Below, in pieces: positions 17,455 to 26,561 of a stretch of 37,480 nt of DNA; position 1 is the first letter of the stretch; each line of letters opens with the position of its first letter. The notes below the pieces were generated by a model that saw only the letters and a program-made list of their open reading frames with translations, was not told where the DNA came from and searched no databases. This DNA comes from Flavobacteriales bacterium (GTDB lineage Bacteria; Bacteroidota; Bacteroidia; Flavobacteriales; Flavobacteriaceae), in contig JAHEDS010000017.1 in NCBI GenBank assembly GCA_024641135.1, forward strand, positions 1-37,480, given 5' to 3'. The position numbers were made by a program, and so were the translations under genes.

Positions 17455-18546
17455 TTACTCCTCTATTAATTCAAGTAAAATAAATTGATTGAGCTGTTTC
17501 CCAAGTACGTTAAAATTATTATCAGAAACCAATATAAGAGATTGATTTCCATTGGATAATTTAGGACCAAATGCAATCCCTTCAATATTATCAACACTAT
17601 TATCTGTTAGTTTTTCTCTTATTTTTTCAAAATTTAAAAGCAATTTCTTTTTAGCAGGTATATACTTTGTATCATTTAAGCTACTAATTTTAATGGTATT
17701 GGTTGCCGATGAAACATCAGCCTCATAAATTTTAATAACATTACCTTGATTCCCTAAACCGCTAGAATAACTGCGCTCTAAAATTAAAAATGTATTAGCA
17801 TTATATTGCACTAAATCTGTTAACCCATTGACTGAAAAATCTCCCATTGGTTCTTTATCTACTGGCTCCAAAAAATAGGCAAATTGCCGTTCTTCTTGTT
17901 TTGTTTTAGCATCTACATAAGTAATTCTTACTGGCGATTTTGTTGAAGTAACTTGTGGCTCAGGCCCGTCTAATTCCAAAGGCAATTCCATACCAATCCA
18001 ATACCCTTTTTTGTCAGATGCCAAACACAAGCCTTCCAAGGTTCCATTATGCCTTGGTTTTTGAATACTATTTGAATTAAATGCTTCAGGAATTTGGAAG
18101 GTATTTTGGATTATTCCACTGGTATTTATACTAAAAAACAAGGGATCTTTATTTCTTAAAATATGACCTTCGCTCGTTAATAAAATCTGATTTGAGTCTG
18201 GATCATATCTACCCGATTCTAAATCAAAATATTTAGAAGTATCACTAACAATAATAACTTTTTCAAAAGTGATATTTGAGATTTTTTCATTGTCAATATC
18301 AATTTTAGCTTCATATACTCTTGGATTATTTGGATCATCACAAACCAAATAATACTTCCCATTATAATAATCAACTCCAGATAAGCCACCCACAACTGTA
18401 TTATCTATAATTAAATTATCTGAAACTATGTACTCGCTTAAAAAGTTGATTTTTAAATTTTTAGAATCATTTACATATGCACTATTACATCCATAAACAA
18501 ATAATACTAAAACAAATAAGGAAAATTTCAATAAAATATTACTCAT
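17455..18546 (-). CDS. Esterase-like phytase-family lipoprotein (PF13449-like)
   Basis: The 363-residue form starts MSNILLKFSLFVLVLF and has a lipoprotein box LFVYGC, so it is probably lipid-anchored. The body resembles the 'esterase-like activity of phytase' family: GGLSGVDYYNGKYYLVCDD, LESGRYDPDSNQILLTSEG, LEGLCLASDKKGYWIGME, then DNIEGIAFGPKLSNG and LILVSDNNFN near the end, a beta-propeller pattern. The frame opens 33 bases upstream, but ATG at 18546 gives the clean lipoprotein signal. It overlaps the carbonic anhydrase gene by 8 bases, which points to translational coupling. The substrate is not predictable. Confidence 0.82.
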   Translation of the reverse strand: MSNILLKFSLFVLVLFVYGCNSAYVNDSKNLKINFLSEYIVSDNLIIDNTVVGGLSGVDYYNGKYYLVCDDPNNPRVYEAKIDIDNEKISNITFEKVIIVSDTSKYFDLESGRYDPDSNQILLTSEGHILRNKDPLFFSINTSGIIQNTFQIPEAFNSNSIQKPRHNGTLEGLCLASDKKGYWIGMELPLELDGPEPQVTSTKSPVRITYVDAKTKQEERQFAYFLEPVDKEPMGDFSVNGLTDLVQYNANTFLILERSYSSGLGNQGNVIKIYEADVSSATNTIKISSLNDTKYIPAKKKLLLNFEKIREKLTDNSVDNIEGIAFGPKLSNGNQSLILVSDNNFNVLGKQLNQFILLELIEE

Positions 18547-19051
18547 ACCAACTTGAGTATTTAACATAATTATCAGCAATTCTATTTATTTCTCCAGAAA
18601 TTAATTCCTCACTAATATCTTTCACTTTTTTTGCCGGTATACCTGCATAAATACTTCCAGATTCTACCCTCGTGTTTTTTGTAACTACTGCTCCTGCAGC
18701 AATAATACTATTGCTCTCAATAACACAATCATCCATCACAATACTACCCATTCCAATAAGTACATTATCATGTATGGTACAACCATGAACTAGGGCATTA
18801 TGCCCAATGGAAACATTATTCCCAATATTTGTTGGTGAAGTTTTATATGTAGCATGAATTACGGCACCATCTTGAACATTAACCTTGCTACCCATTTTTA
18901 TATAATGAACATCGCCACGGATAACTGCATTAAACCAAACACTGCATTGGCTACCCATTGATACTTCGCCAACAATAGTTGCGTTTTCAGCTATAAAACA
19001 ATCATCAGGAATATTAGGAGAAAAACCGTTTACAGATTTTATAATTGGCAT
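18539..19051 (-). CDS. Gamma carbonic anhydrase family (left-handed beta-helix) protein
   Basis: The 170-residue product is built of hexapeptide repeats of the left-handed beta-helix type (NATIVGEVSMG, SVWFNAVIRGDVHYIKMG, NVQDGAVIHATY, VSIGHNALVHGCTIHDNVLIGMGS). The metal-binding histidines of this family match the His of AVIHAT and those of IGHNALVHG. This is the YrdA/PaaY/CaiE-like group; many members have weak or unproven carbonic anhydrase activity, so the name describes the fold. It starts 4 bases after the PorP/SprF-like stop and overlaps the phytase-like lipoprotein, so the three form one transcription unit. Confidence 0.9.
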   Translation of the reverse strand: MPIIKSVNGFSPNIPDDCFIAENATIVGEVSMGSQCSVWFNAVIRGDVHYIKMGSKVNVQDGAVIHATYKTSPTNIGNNVSIGHNALVHGCTIHDNVLIGMGSIVMDDCVIESNSIIAAGAVVTKNTRVESGSIYAGIPAKKVKDISEELISGEINRIADNYVKYSSWYE

Positions 19052-19055
19052 AATT

Positions 19056-20057
19056 TTAATTTACAGCAGGACATTTACAATCGTACTTTTCCTTTTTACA
19101 ATTGAAATTATATCCAAGAGTTAATTGATGGAAACCTCCATTAGTAAACACCAAGGAGTTTGATTGATACGTATACGTATAGGCAAACATAAACTGATTG
19201 TAATTAACTCCTAAAATAGGTGTGATTTGTTTTAGTTTTTGGCTACTTACCCCTGAACCATCTAAATATTGTGCACCATCAAAACTGTTTCGGTAAGAAA
19301 TTCCAGCCCATATGCTACCAAAATCCATGTCTTTATAAACCTTGCCGTTTAAATCTATTGAAGCTTCTTGTGTACCATCTTTATATTGAAACATAATGGA
19401 TGGCTCATAACTCCAGCTACCGCCAAGTTTTCCAAAAACACCGCCAACAGAAAACAAGTAACGTCTTAAATTACTTGTGATTTCAATATCATTATTAATT
19501 CCAGAATTTTTCAAAACATTCTTAACAGTACCATGAGCATAATACTCCAAAAAGTGATATGAAAAACCCAAATCAACATTAAAATTAGTCTCACTTTGTA
19601 CAATGCCATCAATAATATTATCTGGACCATCGAACAAAAATGTTGTTTCATCTAATTTATATTGAATAAACCCAGCACTTAAACCAAATGACAGCATATT
19701 TAAATCGATTTCGCTTCTCGAAAACATTAAATGATGTGCATAAGTAACATAAGCGCCAGTTTGTGAGTGATAACCATTTTTATCAGTATATAAAATACCT
19801 CCAACAGCAGATGGTGTATCACCAATTCGTCCATTAATACTCAATGTTAATAGTTTTGGTGCATCCTCATGACCAAACCATTGTTGTCGGGCCGTAAGTC
19901 TTACCTTCGCACAATTCGCAACTCCTGCCATAGAAGGATGAATCAGATAATAATTATCAGTTAGATAATCTGTATAAATAGGCAAACCCTCTTGAGAAAT
20001 TGCAATCTTAGAAAATAAAACTGTACTAATTAAAAAAAAGAAATTTAAAAATTTCAT
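19056..20057 (-). CDS. Type IX secretion system membrane protein, PorP/SprF family
   Basis: The 333-residue product has a signal peptide (MKFLNFFFLISTVLFSKIAIS) and the diagnostic N-terminal block of the family (YLIHPSMAGVANC, LTARQQWFGHEDAPK). About a dozen beta-strands follow, with NGYHSQTGAYVTYAHHL and GFIQYKLDE. The last strand, QLTLGYNF, is followed by a cysteine-rich tail NCKKEKYDCKCPAVN. Family members act with the type IX secretion machinery or with cell-surface adhesins of gliding bacteria. No large adhesin is beside it, so it is probably an 'orphan' member; the partner is unknown. Confidence 0.88.
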   Translation of the reverse strand: MKFLNFFFLISTVLFSKIAISQEGLPIYTDYLTDNYYLIHPSMAGVANCAKVRLTARQQWFGHEDAPKLLTLSINGRIGDTPSAVGGILYTDKNGYHSQTGAYVTYAHHLMFSRSEIDLNMLSFGLSAGFIQYKLDETTFLFDGPDNIIDGIVQSETNFNVDLGFSYHFLEYYAHGTVKNVLKNSGINNDIEITSNLRRYLFSVGGVFGKLGGSWSYEPSIMFQYKDGTQEASIDLNGKVYKDMDFGSIWAGISYRNSFDGAQYLDGSGVSSQKLKQITPILGVNYNQFMFAYTYTYQSNSLVFTNGGFHQLTLGYNFNCKKEKYDCKCPAVN

Positions 20058-20230
20058 ATTGTTTATTTCAAACTAGAGTTCTAGACTCATTAAACTCGTT
20101 GATGCATTAAAATCACACATAAGAAATACTAAATAGCCCCAATATTGTATTGATATTATAATCTCCAACAAACTTCAAATATATACATAAGTAAAGTTAT
20201 CTTTTGTATTTTTACCAAAAATTAGCTAAA

Positions 20231-21133
20231 ATGAATACTTTCAAGGTTTCTGTGCAAGAAACATCAAATAATACCATTGTAAAATTTGAAATCAATCAAA
20301 TTATTACCAAACATCAAAGCTTTGAATTTGACAATATTGACGAGGCAAAAGCTTCTCCATTAGCGCAGCAATTATTTTATTTACCATTTGTTAAAAAAGT
20401 TTATATCTCTTGGAATTTTATAGCCCTTGAGCGTTATAGCATTGTTGAATGGGTAGATGTTCAGGATGAAGTTGCTGAACAAATTGAAACTTATCTTAAT
20501 GATGGAGGTGTCGTAATTGAAGATTCGAAAACCTCAAAAAAAACACCGATAACAGTTTACGCTGAAAGCACACCAAATCCAGCAGTTATAAAATTTGTTG
20601 CAAATAAAAAATTAGTCACTTCTTTATTTGAATTCACTTCTATTGATGAAGCTAAAGAATCACCAATGGCGACAGAGTTATTTCATTTTCCATTTGTTAA
20701 AAGTGTATTTATCGACGAAAATTATGTTTCTATTACCAAATATGATGTAGCAGAATGGCAGGACATAACCATGGAACTTCGCGAATTCATAAGAAGCTAT
20801 ATTGAAAAAGGAAAAGACATTGTAAATACTGGAGCAACTCAATCTTTAAAGTCCAAAGAGGCTCAAAAAGATGCTCATTTTGAATCACTTGATGATACTT
20901 CAAAAGACATTATAAATATCCTTGAAGAATATGTTAAACCTGCTGTTGCGAGCGATGGTGGAAATATTCAATTTATTTCTTATGATGCTCAAAGCAAAAA
21001 AGTATCAGTAATGCTTCAAGGGGCATGTAGCGGTTGTCCGTCGTCAACATATACGTTAAAAAGTGGCATTGAAAATATGCTGAAAGAAATGCTTAAAGAT
21101 AAGGTTGAAACTGTGGAAGCCATTAACGGATAA
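20231..21133 (+). CDS. NifU-family iron-sulfur carrier with duplicated N-terminal domain
   Basis: The 300-residue form contains two scaffold (Nfu_N) domains followed by a NifU C-terminal domain. The second Nfu_N (about 109-195) has the usual YAESTPNPAVIKF start; the first (about 5-90) is degenerate there (VQETSNNTIVKF) but keeps the DEAKASPLAQQLFYLPFVKKV block. The NifU domain (about 225-300) carries the cluster ligands Cys266 and Cys269 in GACSGCPSS. The protein should hold and pass on Fe-S clusters in the cytoplasm. The frame opens at 20204, but ATG at 20231 gives the natural start; a near-consensus box TATCTTTTG lies at 20198-20206. Confidence 0.9.
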   Translation: MNTFKVSVQETSNNTIVKFEINQIITKHQSFEFDNIDEAKASPLAQQLFYLPFVKKVYISWNFIALERYSIVEWVDVQDEVAEQIETYLNDGGVVIEDSKTSKKTPITVYAESTPNPAVIKFVANKKLVTSLFEFTSIDEAKESPMATELFHFPFVKSVFIDENYVSITKYDVAEWQDITMELREFIRSYIEKGKDIVNTGATQSLKSKEAQKDAHFESLDDTSKDIINILEEYVKPAVASDGGNIQFISYDAQSKKVSVMLQGACSGCPSSTYTLKSGIENMLKEMLKDKVETVEAING

Positions 21134-21158
21134 ATCTATTTATATATCATAGCGATTT

Positions 21159-21190
21159 AAAAAGCACTCTGGAATAAGAGTGCTTTTTTT
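21159..21190 (+). terminator. Rho-independent terminator after the nifU-like gene
   Basis: A 12-bp stem (21159-21170 with 21177-21188) and a 6-base loop is followed by a T run. It lies 25 bases past the stop codon. Confidence 0.87.
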
Positions 21191-21292
21191 TGAATAATTT
21201 TTCCGTAATTTTAAACATATTCGAATAACGAATTTCATAGTTTTAATACTTATTATTTTATTGAAAACTGTAAAAACTCTACATCTCCTAAA

Positions 21293-23329
21293 ATGACACA
21301 TGCACATACGAATAAACTAATACATGAAACAAGTCCATATCTGTTACAGCATGCCCATAATCCAGTAGACTGGCAAGCTTGGAATAATATATCCTTACAA
21401 CTTGCCAAGACTGAAAATAAATTGTTATTAATTAGTGTGGGCTATGCCGCTTGCCATTGGTGCCATGTTATGGAACATGAAAGTTTTGAAGATAGTTTAG
21501 TTGCTCAAGTCATGAATAAACATTTTATAAATGTGAAAGTAGACCGAGAAGAACGACCAGATATTGATCAGGTTTACATGAATGCAGTACAATTAATGAC
21601 CGGCAGAGGTGGATGGCCAATGAATGTCATTGCCTTACCTGATGGCAGACCATTTTGGGGTGGAACCTATTTTAAAAAAGCGCAATGGATAAGTGCGTTA
21701 AATCAAATCTCTAAAATATATGAAGAAACCCCTGAAAAAATTTTTGAGTATGCTGATAAACTAGAGCAAGGAATTAAAAATATGGATGTGGTAAGTTTAA
21801 ATACTGATGATCCAATTTTTGAATTAAAATTCATCACTAAAACTGTCAAAAATTGGTCAAACCATTTTGATTTTAAAGATGGTGGCATGAACAGAGCTCC
21901 AAAATTTATGATGCCGAATAACTATCATTTTTTACTCAGATATGCCTATCAAAACAACGACAAGACCCTCCAGAATTATGTGAATTACACCCTTACAAAA
22001 ATGGCATATGGAGGTGTGTTTGATCACATTGGTGGTGGATTTTCAAGATATTCTGTCGATACTAAATGGCATGTTCCACACTTTGAAAAAATGCTTTATG
22101 ATAATGGTCAGCTTGTAAGCTTATATTCAGATGCTTATCTCATCACAAAAAATGAATTATACAAGCATGTTGTTGTCCAAACTTTAGAATATACTAAACG
22201 TGAAATGACCGATAAAAACGGTGCTTTTTATTCTTCTCTTGATGCTGACAGCAACAATAAAGACGGAGAACTTGAAGAAGGCGCCTATTATGTCTGGCAA
22301 GAAGAAGAACTAAAAACCCTTCTAAAAGAAGATTACTCACTTTTTTCAGACTATTATAACATCAATAGTTATGGTCATTGGGAACATAACAATTATGTAC
22401 TCATTAGAAATGATTCTGATGATGTCATTATTAAAAAATATAAAATAACTGAAGCGCTTCTTACAGAAAAGAAAAATAACTGGATTCAATTATTACTTAC
22501 TATCCGGAACCAAAAACCAAAACCTCGACTAGATGACAAAACATTAACCTCCTGGAATGCCATTATGCTTAAAGGATATATTGATGCCTACCGTGTTTTT
22601 GGAAATGAAGAGTATTTAAATACGGCATTAAAAAATGCTAATTTCATATTAAACAGTCAATTACGTGAAGATGGTGGTTTAAATCATAATTTTAAAAATG
22701 GCAAAAGCACAATTAATGGTTATTTGGAAGATTATGCAACAACCATTGATGCCTTTATAAGTCTTTATGAAAATACTATAGATGAGCAATGGTTAATCAC
22801 TGCAAGAAATTTAACAAATTATACGTTTGACCATTTTTTCGATGCAAAAAGTAGCATGTTTTATTTCACTTCTAATGAAGATGAGGCACTGGTATCTAGA
22901 AGTCTAGAATACCGTGATAATGTAATTCCGGCAAGTAATTCCGTCATGGCAAAAAACTTATTTAAATTAGCTCATTATTTTGATAATACCCATTATAGAA
23001 AAACAGGCCTAACCATGTTAAATAATGTCAAACCTGAGATTCAAGATTATGGTTCCGGTTTTTCAAACTGGTTAGATTTGATGTTGAATTATACACATCC
23101 TTATTTCGAAATTGCTTTTGTAGGGAAAGATGCCCTCTCCAAAATTTCTGAATTAAATAAAAGATATATTCCAAATAAACTAATTGCTGGAACCGCTTTA
23201 AATAGTAATTTACCTTTATTAAAAAACAGATATTCTCAAGGCGAAACACTAATTTATGTTTGTGTAGATAACGCATGTAAATTACCCGTAAAAACGGCTG
23301 ATGAAGCCATTAAATTAATAATTTCATGA
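21293..23329 (+). CDS. Thioredoxin-domain protein, DUF255/YyaL (SSP411) family
   Basis: The 678-residue protein begins with a thioredoxin-like domain ([21 protein letters not shown]) whose active site is Cys54-His-Trp-Cys57 in [12 protein letters not shown]. The long remainder is an (alpha/alpha) barrel resembling N-acyl-glucosamine epimerases and cellulases ([50 protein letters not shown]). This layout is shared with human SPATA20; the biochemical function is not settled. Length is normal. Its stop overlaps the DUF1304 start (ATGA). Confidence 0.92.
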   Translation: MTHAHTNKLIHETSPYLLQHAHNPVDWQAWNNISLQLAKTENKLLLISVGYAACHWCHVMEHESFEDSLVAQVMNKHFINVKVDREERPDIDQVYMNAVQLMTGRGGWPMNVIALPDGRPFWGGTYFKKAQWISALNQISKIYEETPEKIFEYADKLEQGIKNMDVVSLNTDDPIFELKFITKTVKNWSNHFDFKDGGMNRAPKFMMPNNYHFLLRYAYQNNDKTLQNYVNYTLTKMAYGGVFDHIGGGFSRYSVDTKWHVPHFEKMLYDNGQLVSLYSDAYLITKNELYKHVVVQTLEYTKREMTDKNGAFYSSLDADSNNKDGELEEGAYYVWQEEELKTLLKEDYSLFSDYYNINSYGHWEHNNYVLIRNDSDDVIIKKYKITEALLTEKKNNWIQLLLTIRNQKPKPRLDDKTLTSWNAIMLKGYIDAYRVFGNEEYLNTALKNANFILNSQLREDGGLNHNFKNGKSTINGYLEDYATTIDAFISLYENTIDEQWLITARNLTNYTFDHFFDAKSSMFYFTSNEDEALVSRSLEYRDNVIPASNSVMAKNLFKLAHYFDNTHYRKTGLTMLNNVKPEIQDYGSGFSNWLDLMLNYTHPYFEIAFVGKDALSKISELNKRYIPNKLIAGTALNSNLPLLKNRYSQGETLIYVCVDNACKLPVKTADEAIKLIIS

Positions 23330-23682
23330 TATTTTTAAAAACATTTTTAATAAGTCTTGTTGCCTTCGAACATATCTATTTTTTAGTTTTAGAAATGTTT
23401 TTATGGACTAAACCTAAGGGCATAAAAACGTTTGGTTTAAAGTCTAAAGAATATGCGGAAGACACTAAAGTTCTGGCTGCTAATCAAGGACTATATAATG
23501 GATTTTTAGCCGCAGGCTTAATCTATTCAATCATCCTTAAAGATTATCATTTTTCTGTTTTCTTTTTAATCTGCGTAATTATTGCTGGTATCTTTGGGGC
23601 CTTTTCAACAAAAAAAATACAATTATTTTATGTTCAGGGAATCCCTGCTTTATTGGCCCTAATTACCATATTATTTTTATAG
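23326..23682 (+). CDS. DUF1304 family membrane protein
   Basis: The 118-residue protein has about four transmembrane helices and the family-like first helix and loop ([19 protein letters not shown]), then [21 protein letters not shown]1304 proteins are small inner-membrane proteins of unknown function. The gene overlaps the preceding DUF255 gene by 4 bases, which suggests coupled translation. Confidence 0.88.
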   Translation: MIFLKTFLISLVAFEHIYFLVLEMFLWTKPKGIKTFGLKSKEYAEDTKVLAANQGLYNGFLAAGLIYSIILKDYHFSVFFLICVIIAGIFGAFSTKKIQLFYVQGIPALLALITILFL

Positions 23683-23739
23683 ATACCAGAATAAATTGAG
23701 ATTTGTGCTAAATCGCTATAAATAGAATTATTTAGTTTT

Positions 23740-23747
23740 TAACTTTG
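23740..23747 (+). promoter_or_regulatory. Candidate -7 box of the mscS-like gene
   Basis: TAACTTTG matches TAnnTTTG and lies 24 bases before the ATG at 23772. A -33 TTG at proper distance is not visible. Confidence 0.4.
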
Positions 23748-23771
23748 TACTTCATTGAAAAATAAAAAAAT

Positions 23772-24584
23772 ATGAATATCGAAAAATGGGCTGAAACGGG
23801 TTATAACTTAATTATGACTTTTGGGCCAAATTTCTTATTGGCCATTTTAATCTGGATTTTTGGGTCTTGGGCCATAAAGATTATTCTTAAAGGATTAAGA
23901 AAAACAATGGACAAAAGGGACTATGAGATTAGTCTTAAAAAGTTTTTAACCAACTTAATTAGCTGGGGTTTAAAAATTGTTTTAATTATTGTGGTGTTAA
24001 GTAACGCTGGTATTGAAACAACTTCTTTTGCTGCTTTACTTGCTTCTGTAGGTTTAGCTATAGGGTTAGCGCTTCAAGGATCATTAGGAAATTTTGCCGG
24101 AGGTGTTTTGATTATGATTTTTAAACCCTTTAAAATTGGTGATTTAATAGAAGCACAGGGTCAAAAGGGAGTTGTTAAAGAAATAGAAATTTTCACTACT
24201 AAACTTACAGGCCTTTCCAATATAGAAATTATTATTCCTAACGGCTCCTTGTCAAATGGAAATATTGTTAATTATTCTACTGAAGGAACTCGCAGAGTTG
24301 ATTTAGTGTTTGGGGTGGCTTATGATTCAGATATAAAAAAAACTAAAGAGATTTTAATGACTATTTTAACTTCTCATCCCAAAGTTTTAAATGATCCTGC
24401 CCCTACTGTTAATTTACTTGAATTGGCAGACAGTTCTATAAATTTCGCTGTTAGACCATGGTGTGAAACAGCAGATTACTGGACGGTTTATTTCGAAGTT
24501 ACCGAATTGACAAAAGAAGCCTTGGACGCAGCTGGTATTGAAATACCATATCCACATCAAGTAGAAATAAGAAAAAACATTTAA
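23772..24584 (+). CDS. MscS-type small-conductance mechanosensitive ion channel
   Basis: The 270-residue protein has three transmembrane helices in its first 120 residues. The third is the pore helix, rich in Gly and Ala: LLASVGLAIGLALQGSLGNF, then AGGVLIMIFKPFKIGDLIE. The cytoplasmic beta domain contains VVKEIEIFTTKLTGLSNIEI and IPNGSLSNGNIVNYS, both typical of MscS. The channel opens under membrane tension and releases solutes during hypo-osmotic shock. The length is close to the E. coli protein. Its stop overlaps the tail of the convergent tsaB gene by 4 bases. Confidence 0.95.
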   Translation: MNIEKWAETGYNLIMTFGPNFLLAILIWIFGSWAIKIILKGLRKTMDKRDYEISLKKFLTNLISWGLKIVLIIVVLSNAGIETTSFAALLASVGLAIGLALQGSLGNFAGGVLIMIFKPFKIGDLIEAQGQKGVVKEIEIFTTKLTGLSNIEIIIPNGSLSNGNIVNYSTEGTRRVDLVFGVAYDSDIKKTKEILMTILTSHPKVLNDPAPTVNLLELADSSINFAVRPWCETADYWTVYFEVTELTKEALDAAGIEIPYPHQVEIRKNI

Positions 24585-25252
24585 GATTTAGATTTTAAAG
24601 CAACAAAATCCTTTAAATAATAGGGCTCAAAATAGGCGACATTTTCAAAGTCGCTTTTTTTGTATTTAATATTGGCTAATAAACCCATTTCATTAGCAGA
24701 AGGCAATTTGTTTTCAATAAATACCGCGTTTGGATGTGAAATTAATGATTTTGTTTTTTCTACACCATTCCCAATAAAATATACCTTTCCTTTTTCTAGA
24801 TAAGTGTTATATGATGATTCGTTCAAAATCTCAGCCACTGTTTCTCTAATTTGATTATATTTTGAATCAAAAACAGCCGCATAAACCTCCATCCTTCTGG
24901 CGTCAAGCATAGCAACAATAACTCCATCATTTATTTTAACCTGATGTGCTAATGCTTCTAAAGTTGAAATTGAAATTAATTTCTTTTCTAAAGCAAAACA
25001 AAGTCCCTTGGCTGCTGAAACTCCTATTCGTAAACCGGTATAAGATCCCGGGCCTTTACTTATCGCTATCGCATCCAATTGATTTGGCTCAATATTGGCG
25101 CTTTTTAAAACCTCATCTATGTAAACATGAAGTCGTTCTGCATGAGAATAATTTTTATCGTAATCTTCTTTTACAACTATGGCCTTCCCTTCTTTTGATA
25201 AAGAGACTGAGCAATTCGTAGTAGCAGTTTCTATATTAAGTATTATTGCCAA
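24581..25252 (-). CDS. tsaB: tRNA threonylcarbamoyladenosine biosynthesis protein TsaB
   Basis: TsaB is the non-catalytic ASKHA-fold partner that activates TsaD in making N6-threonylcarbamoyladenosine at position 37 of ANN-decoding tRNAs. The 223-residue product has ILNIETATTNCSVSL at the N-terminus, the AISKGPGSYTGLRIGVSAAKGLC block at about 63-85 and the MLDARRMEVYAAVFD block near 115-130. It lacks the metal-binding histidines of TsaD, as expected. It is 11 bases downstream of the second adaptor gene and therefore ends the efflux transcription unit, and it overlaps mscS tail to tail. Confidence 0.95.
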   Translation of the reverse strand: MAIILNIETATTNCSVSLSKEGKAIVVKEDYDKNYSHAERLHVYIDEVLKSANIEPNQLDAIAISKGPGSYTGLRIGVSAAKGLCFALEKKLISISTLEALAHQVKINDGVIVAMLDARRMEVYAAVFDSKYNQIRETVAEILNESSYNTYLEKGKVYFIGNGVEKTKSLISHPNAVFIENKLPSANEMGLLANIKYKKSDFENVAYFEPYYLKDFVALKSKS

Positions 25253-25263
25253 ATGGTATCACT

Positions 25264-26556
25264 TTAGTCATTATTTTCACTTTCGTCGCTAACCTTGGCT
25301 TTTAATTGAACCTTATCGCCATTTTTAAGTGTTTTGGTTACAACATTATAGGGACCGACAATTACTTCGTCTCCTTCTTCTAATCCAGAAGTGATTTCAA
25401 TATTAGAATCATCTTGTATACCCGTTTTTACAACTCGAAGCTCTGCAGTATCTCCATTCTTAATAAACACACATTCAAATTTCTCTTGACTTTCATTAAG
25501 ATTCTCAATATCTTTTGTTTTGCTCTTTTTGGCAGTAGTTGTATCCGTTTTAATAGCGATGGCACTTATTGGAACGTTAATTGCATTATCCCTTTGATTG
25601 GTAATAATATCAACTGTAGCAGTCATTCCCGGTCTGAAAGGAGAATAATATTTTGGTTTTCCTTCTACCAGGTCTTTATAAGACTCTTCAGTAATTCTAA
25701 CTTTTACTTTAAAATTAGTCACCTGATCGGCAGTTAATACCCCATCTGCAGAATTGGAAATTTCCGTAACAACACCACTAAATTGTTTTTTTAAATAGGC
25801 ATCAACTTCAACAATAGTAGAATCGCCAATGTTAACTTTTACAATATCGTTTTCATTGACATCCACTTCAACTTCCATATTAGATAAATTAGCAACTCGT
25901 AAAATTTCAGTTCCCGCCATTTGTTGTGTTCCAACAACACGTTCTCCTAGTTCTACATCTAATTTAGAAATTGTGCCATCCATAGGCGCATAAATAGTAG
26001 TCCTGTTTAAATTATCAAACGCTTCATTTACTGTGGCACTAGCACTTTTTACACTAAAATATGCAGACTCTCTATTGGCTAATGCAATTTCATAACTCGA
26101 TACTGCCTTATCCCAATCTGACTTAGAAATAATGCCTTTTTCAAAAAGTTGCTTATTTCTTTCGTAACTTGCTTTCGCTTCTTTTAAAGAGGCTTCTGCC
26201 TGGTTTAAATTTGCTTTTACATTCTGTAAAGATGCCTGAACTCTATTTAAACTAGATTGATAAATGTCTGGATTAATACGAACGAGTAAATCGCCTTTTT
26301 TTACTTGTTGCCCTTCAATAATTGGTAATTCTATAATTTCTCCTGAAACTTCACTGGAAATTTTAACTTCTACTTCCGGTTGGATTTTTCCAGTAGCAGA
26401 AACTGTTTCAATAATATCTACTCTTGTGATTTTTTTGGTTTCTATTTCCTTGAAATTACCACTTTTACCGAACCATCCAGCTTTTTTACCACCAATTAAA
26501 GCAATTAATAAAACAACCGTAATTGATACTATAATAATTAGGGATTTCTTACTCAT
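25264..26556 (-). CDS. Efflux periplasmic adaptor (MacA/HlyD-type), second copy
   Basis: The 430-residue membrane-fusion protein has one N-terminal transmembrane anchor (about 5-22), a lipoyl-like half (SGEIIELPIIEGQQVKKGDLLVRI), an alpha-helical hairpin with NKQLFEKGIISKSDWDKAV, a beta-barrel, and a membrane-proximal domain. It would bridge an inner-membrane ABC permease to TolC. It is a paralogue of the adaptor at 28050-29213. It lies 5 bases after the TolC gene. It has a longer C-terminus than its paralogue, with a lysine-rich insert TTTAKKSKTKDIENLNESQ at about 343-361. Confidence 0.93.
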   Translation of the reverse strand: MSKKSLIIIVSITVVLLIALIGGKKAGWFGKSGNFKEIETKKITRVDIIETVSATGKIQPEVEVKISSEVSGEIIELPIIEGQQVKKGDLLVRINPDIYQSSLNRVQASLQNVKANLNQAEASLKEAKASYERNKQLFEKGIISKSDWDKAVSSYEIALANRESAYFSVKSASATVNEAFDNLNRTTIYAPMDGTISKLDVELGERVVGTQQMAGTEILRVANLSNMEVEVDVNENDIVKVNIGDSTIVEVDAYLKKQFSGVVTEISNSADGVLTADQVTNFKVKVRITEESYKDLVEGKPKYYSPFRPGMTATVDIITNQRDNAINVPISAIAIKTDTTTAKKSKTKDIENLNESQEKFECVFIKNGDTAELRVVKTGIQDDSNIEITSGLEEGDEVIVGPYNVVTKTLKNGDKVQLKAKVSDESENND

Positions 26557-26561
26557 TTTAA

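Noticed and set aside
20073-20084. Small palindrome CTAGAGTTCTAG upstream of the PorP/SprF-like gene
   Set aside because: The two 5-base arms with a 2-base spacer are too short to call an operator without comparison to relatives.
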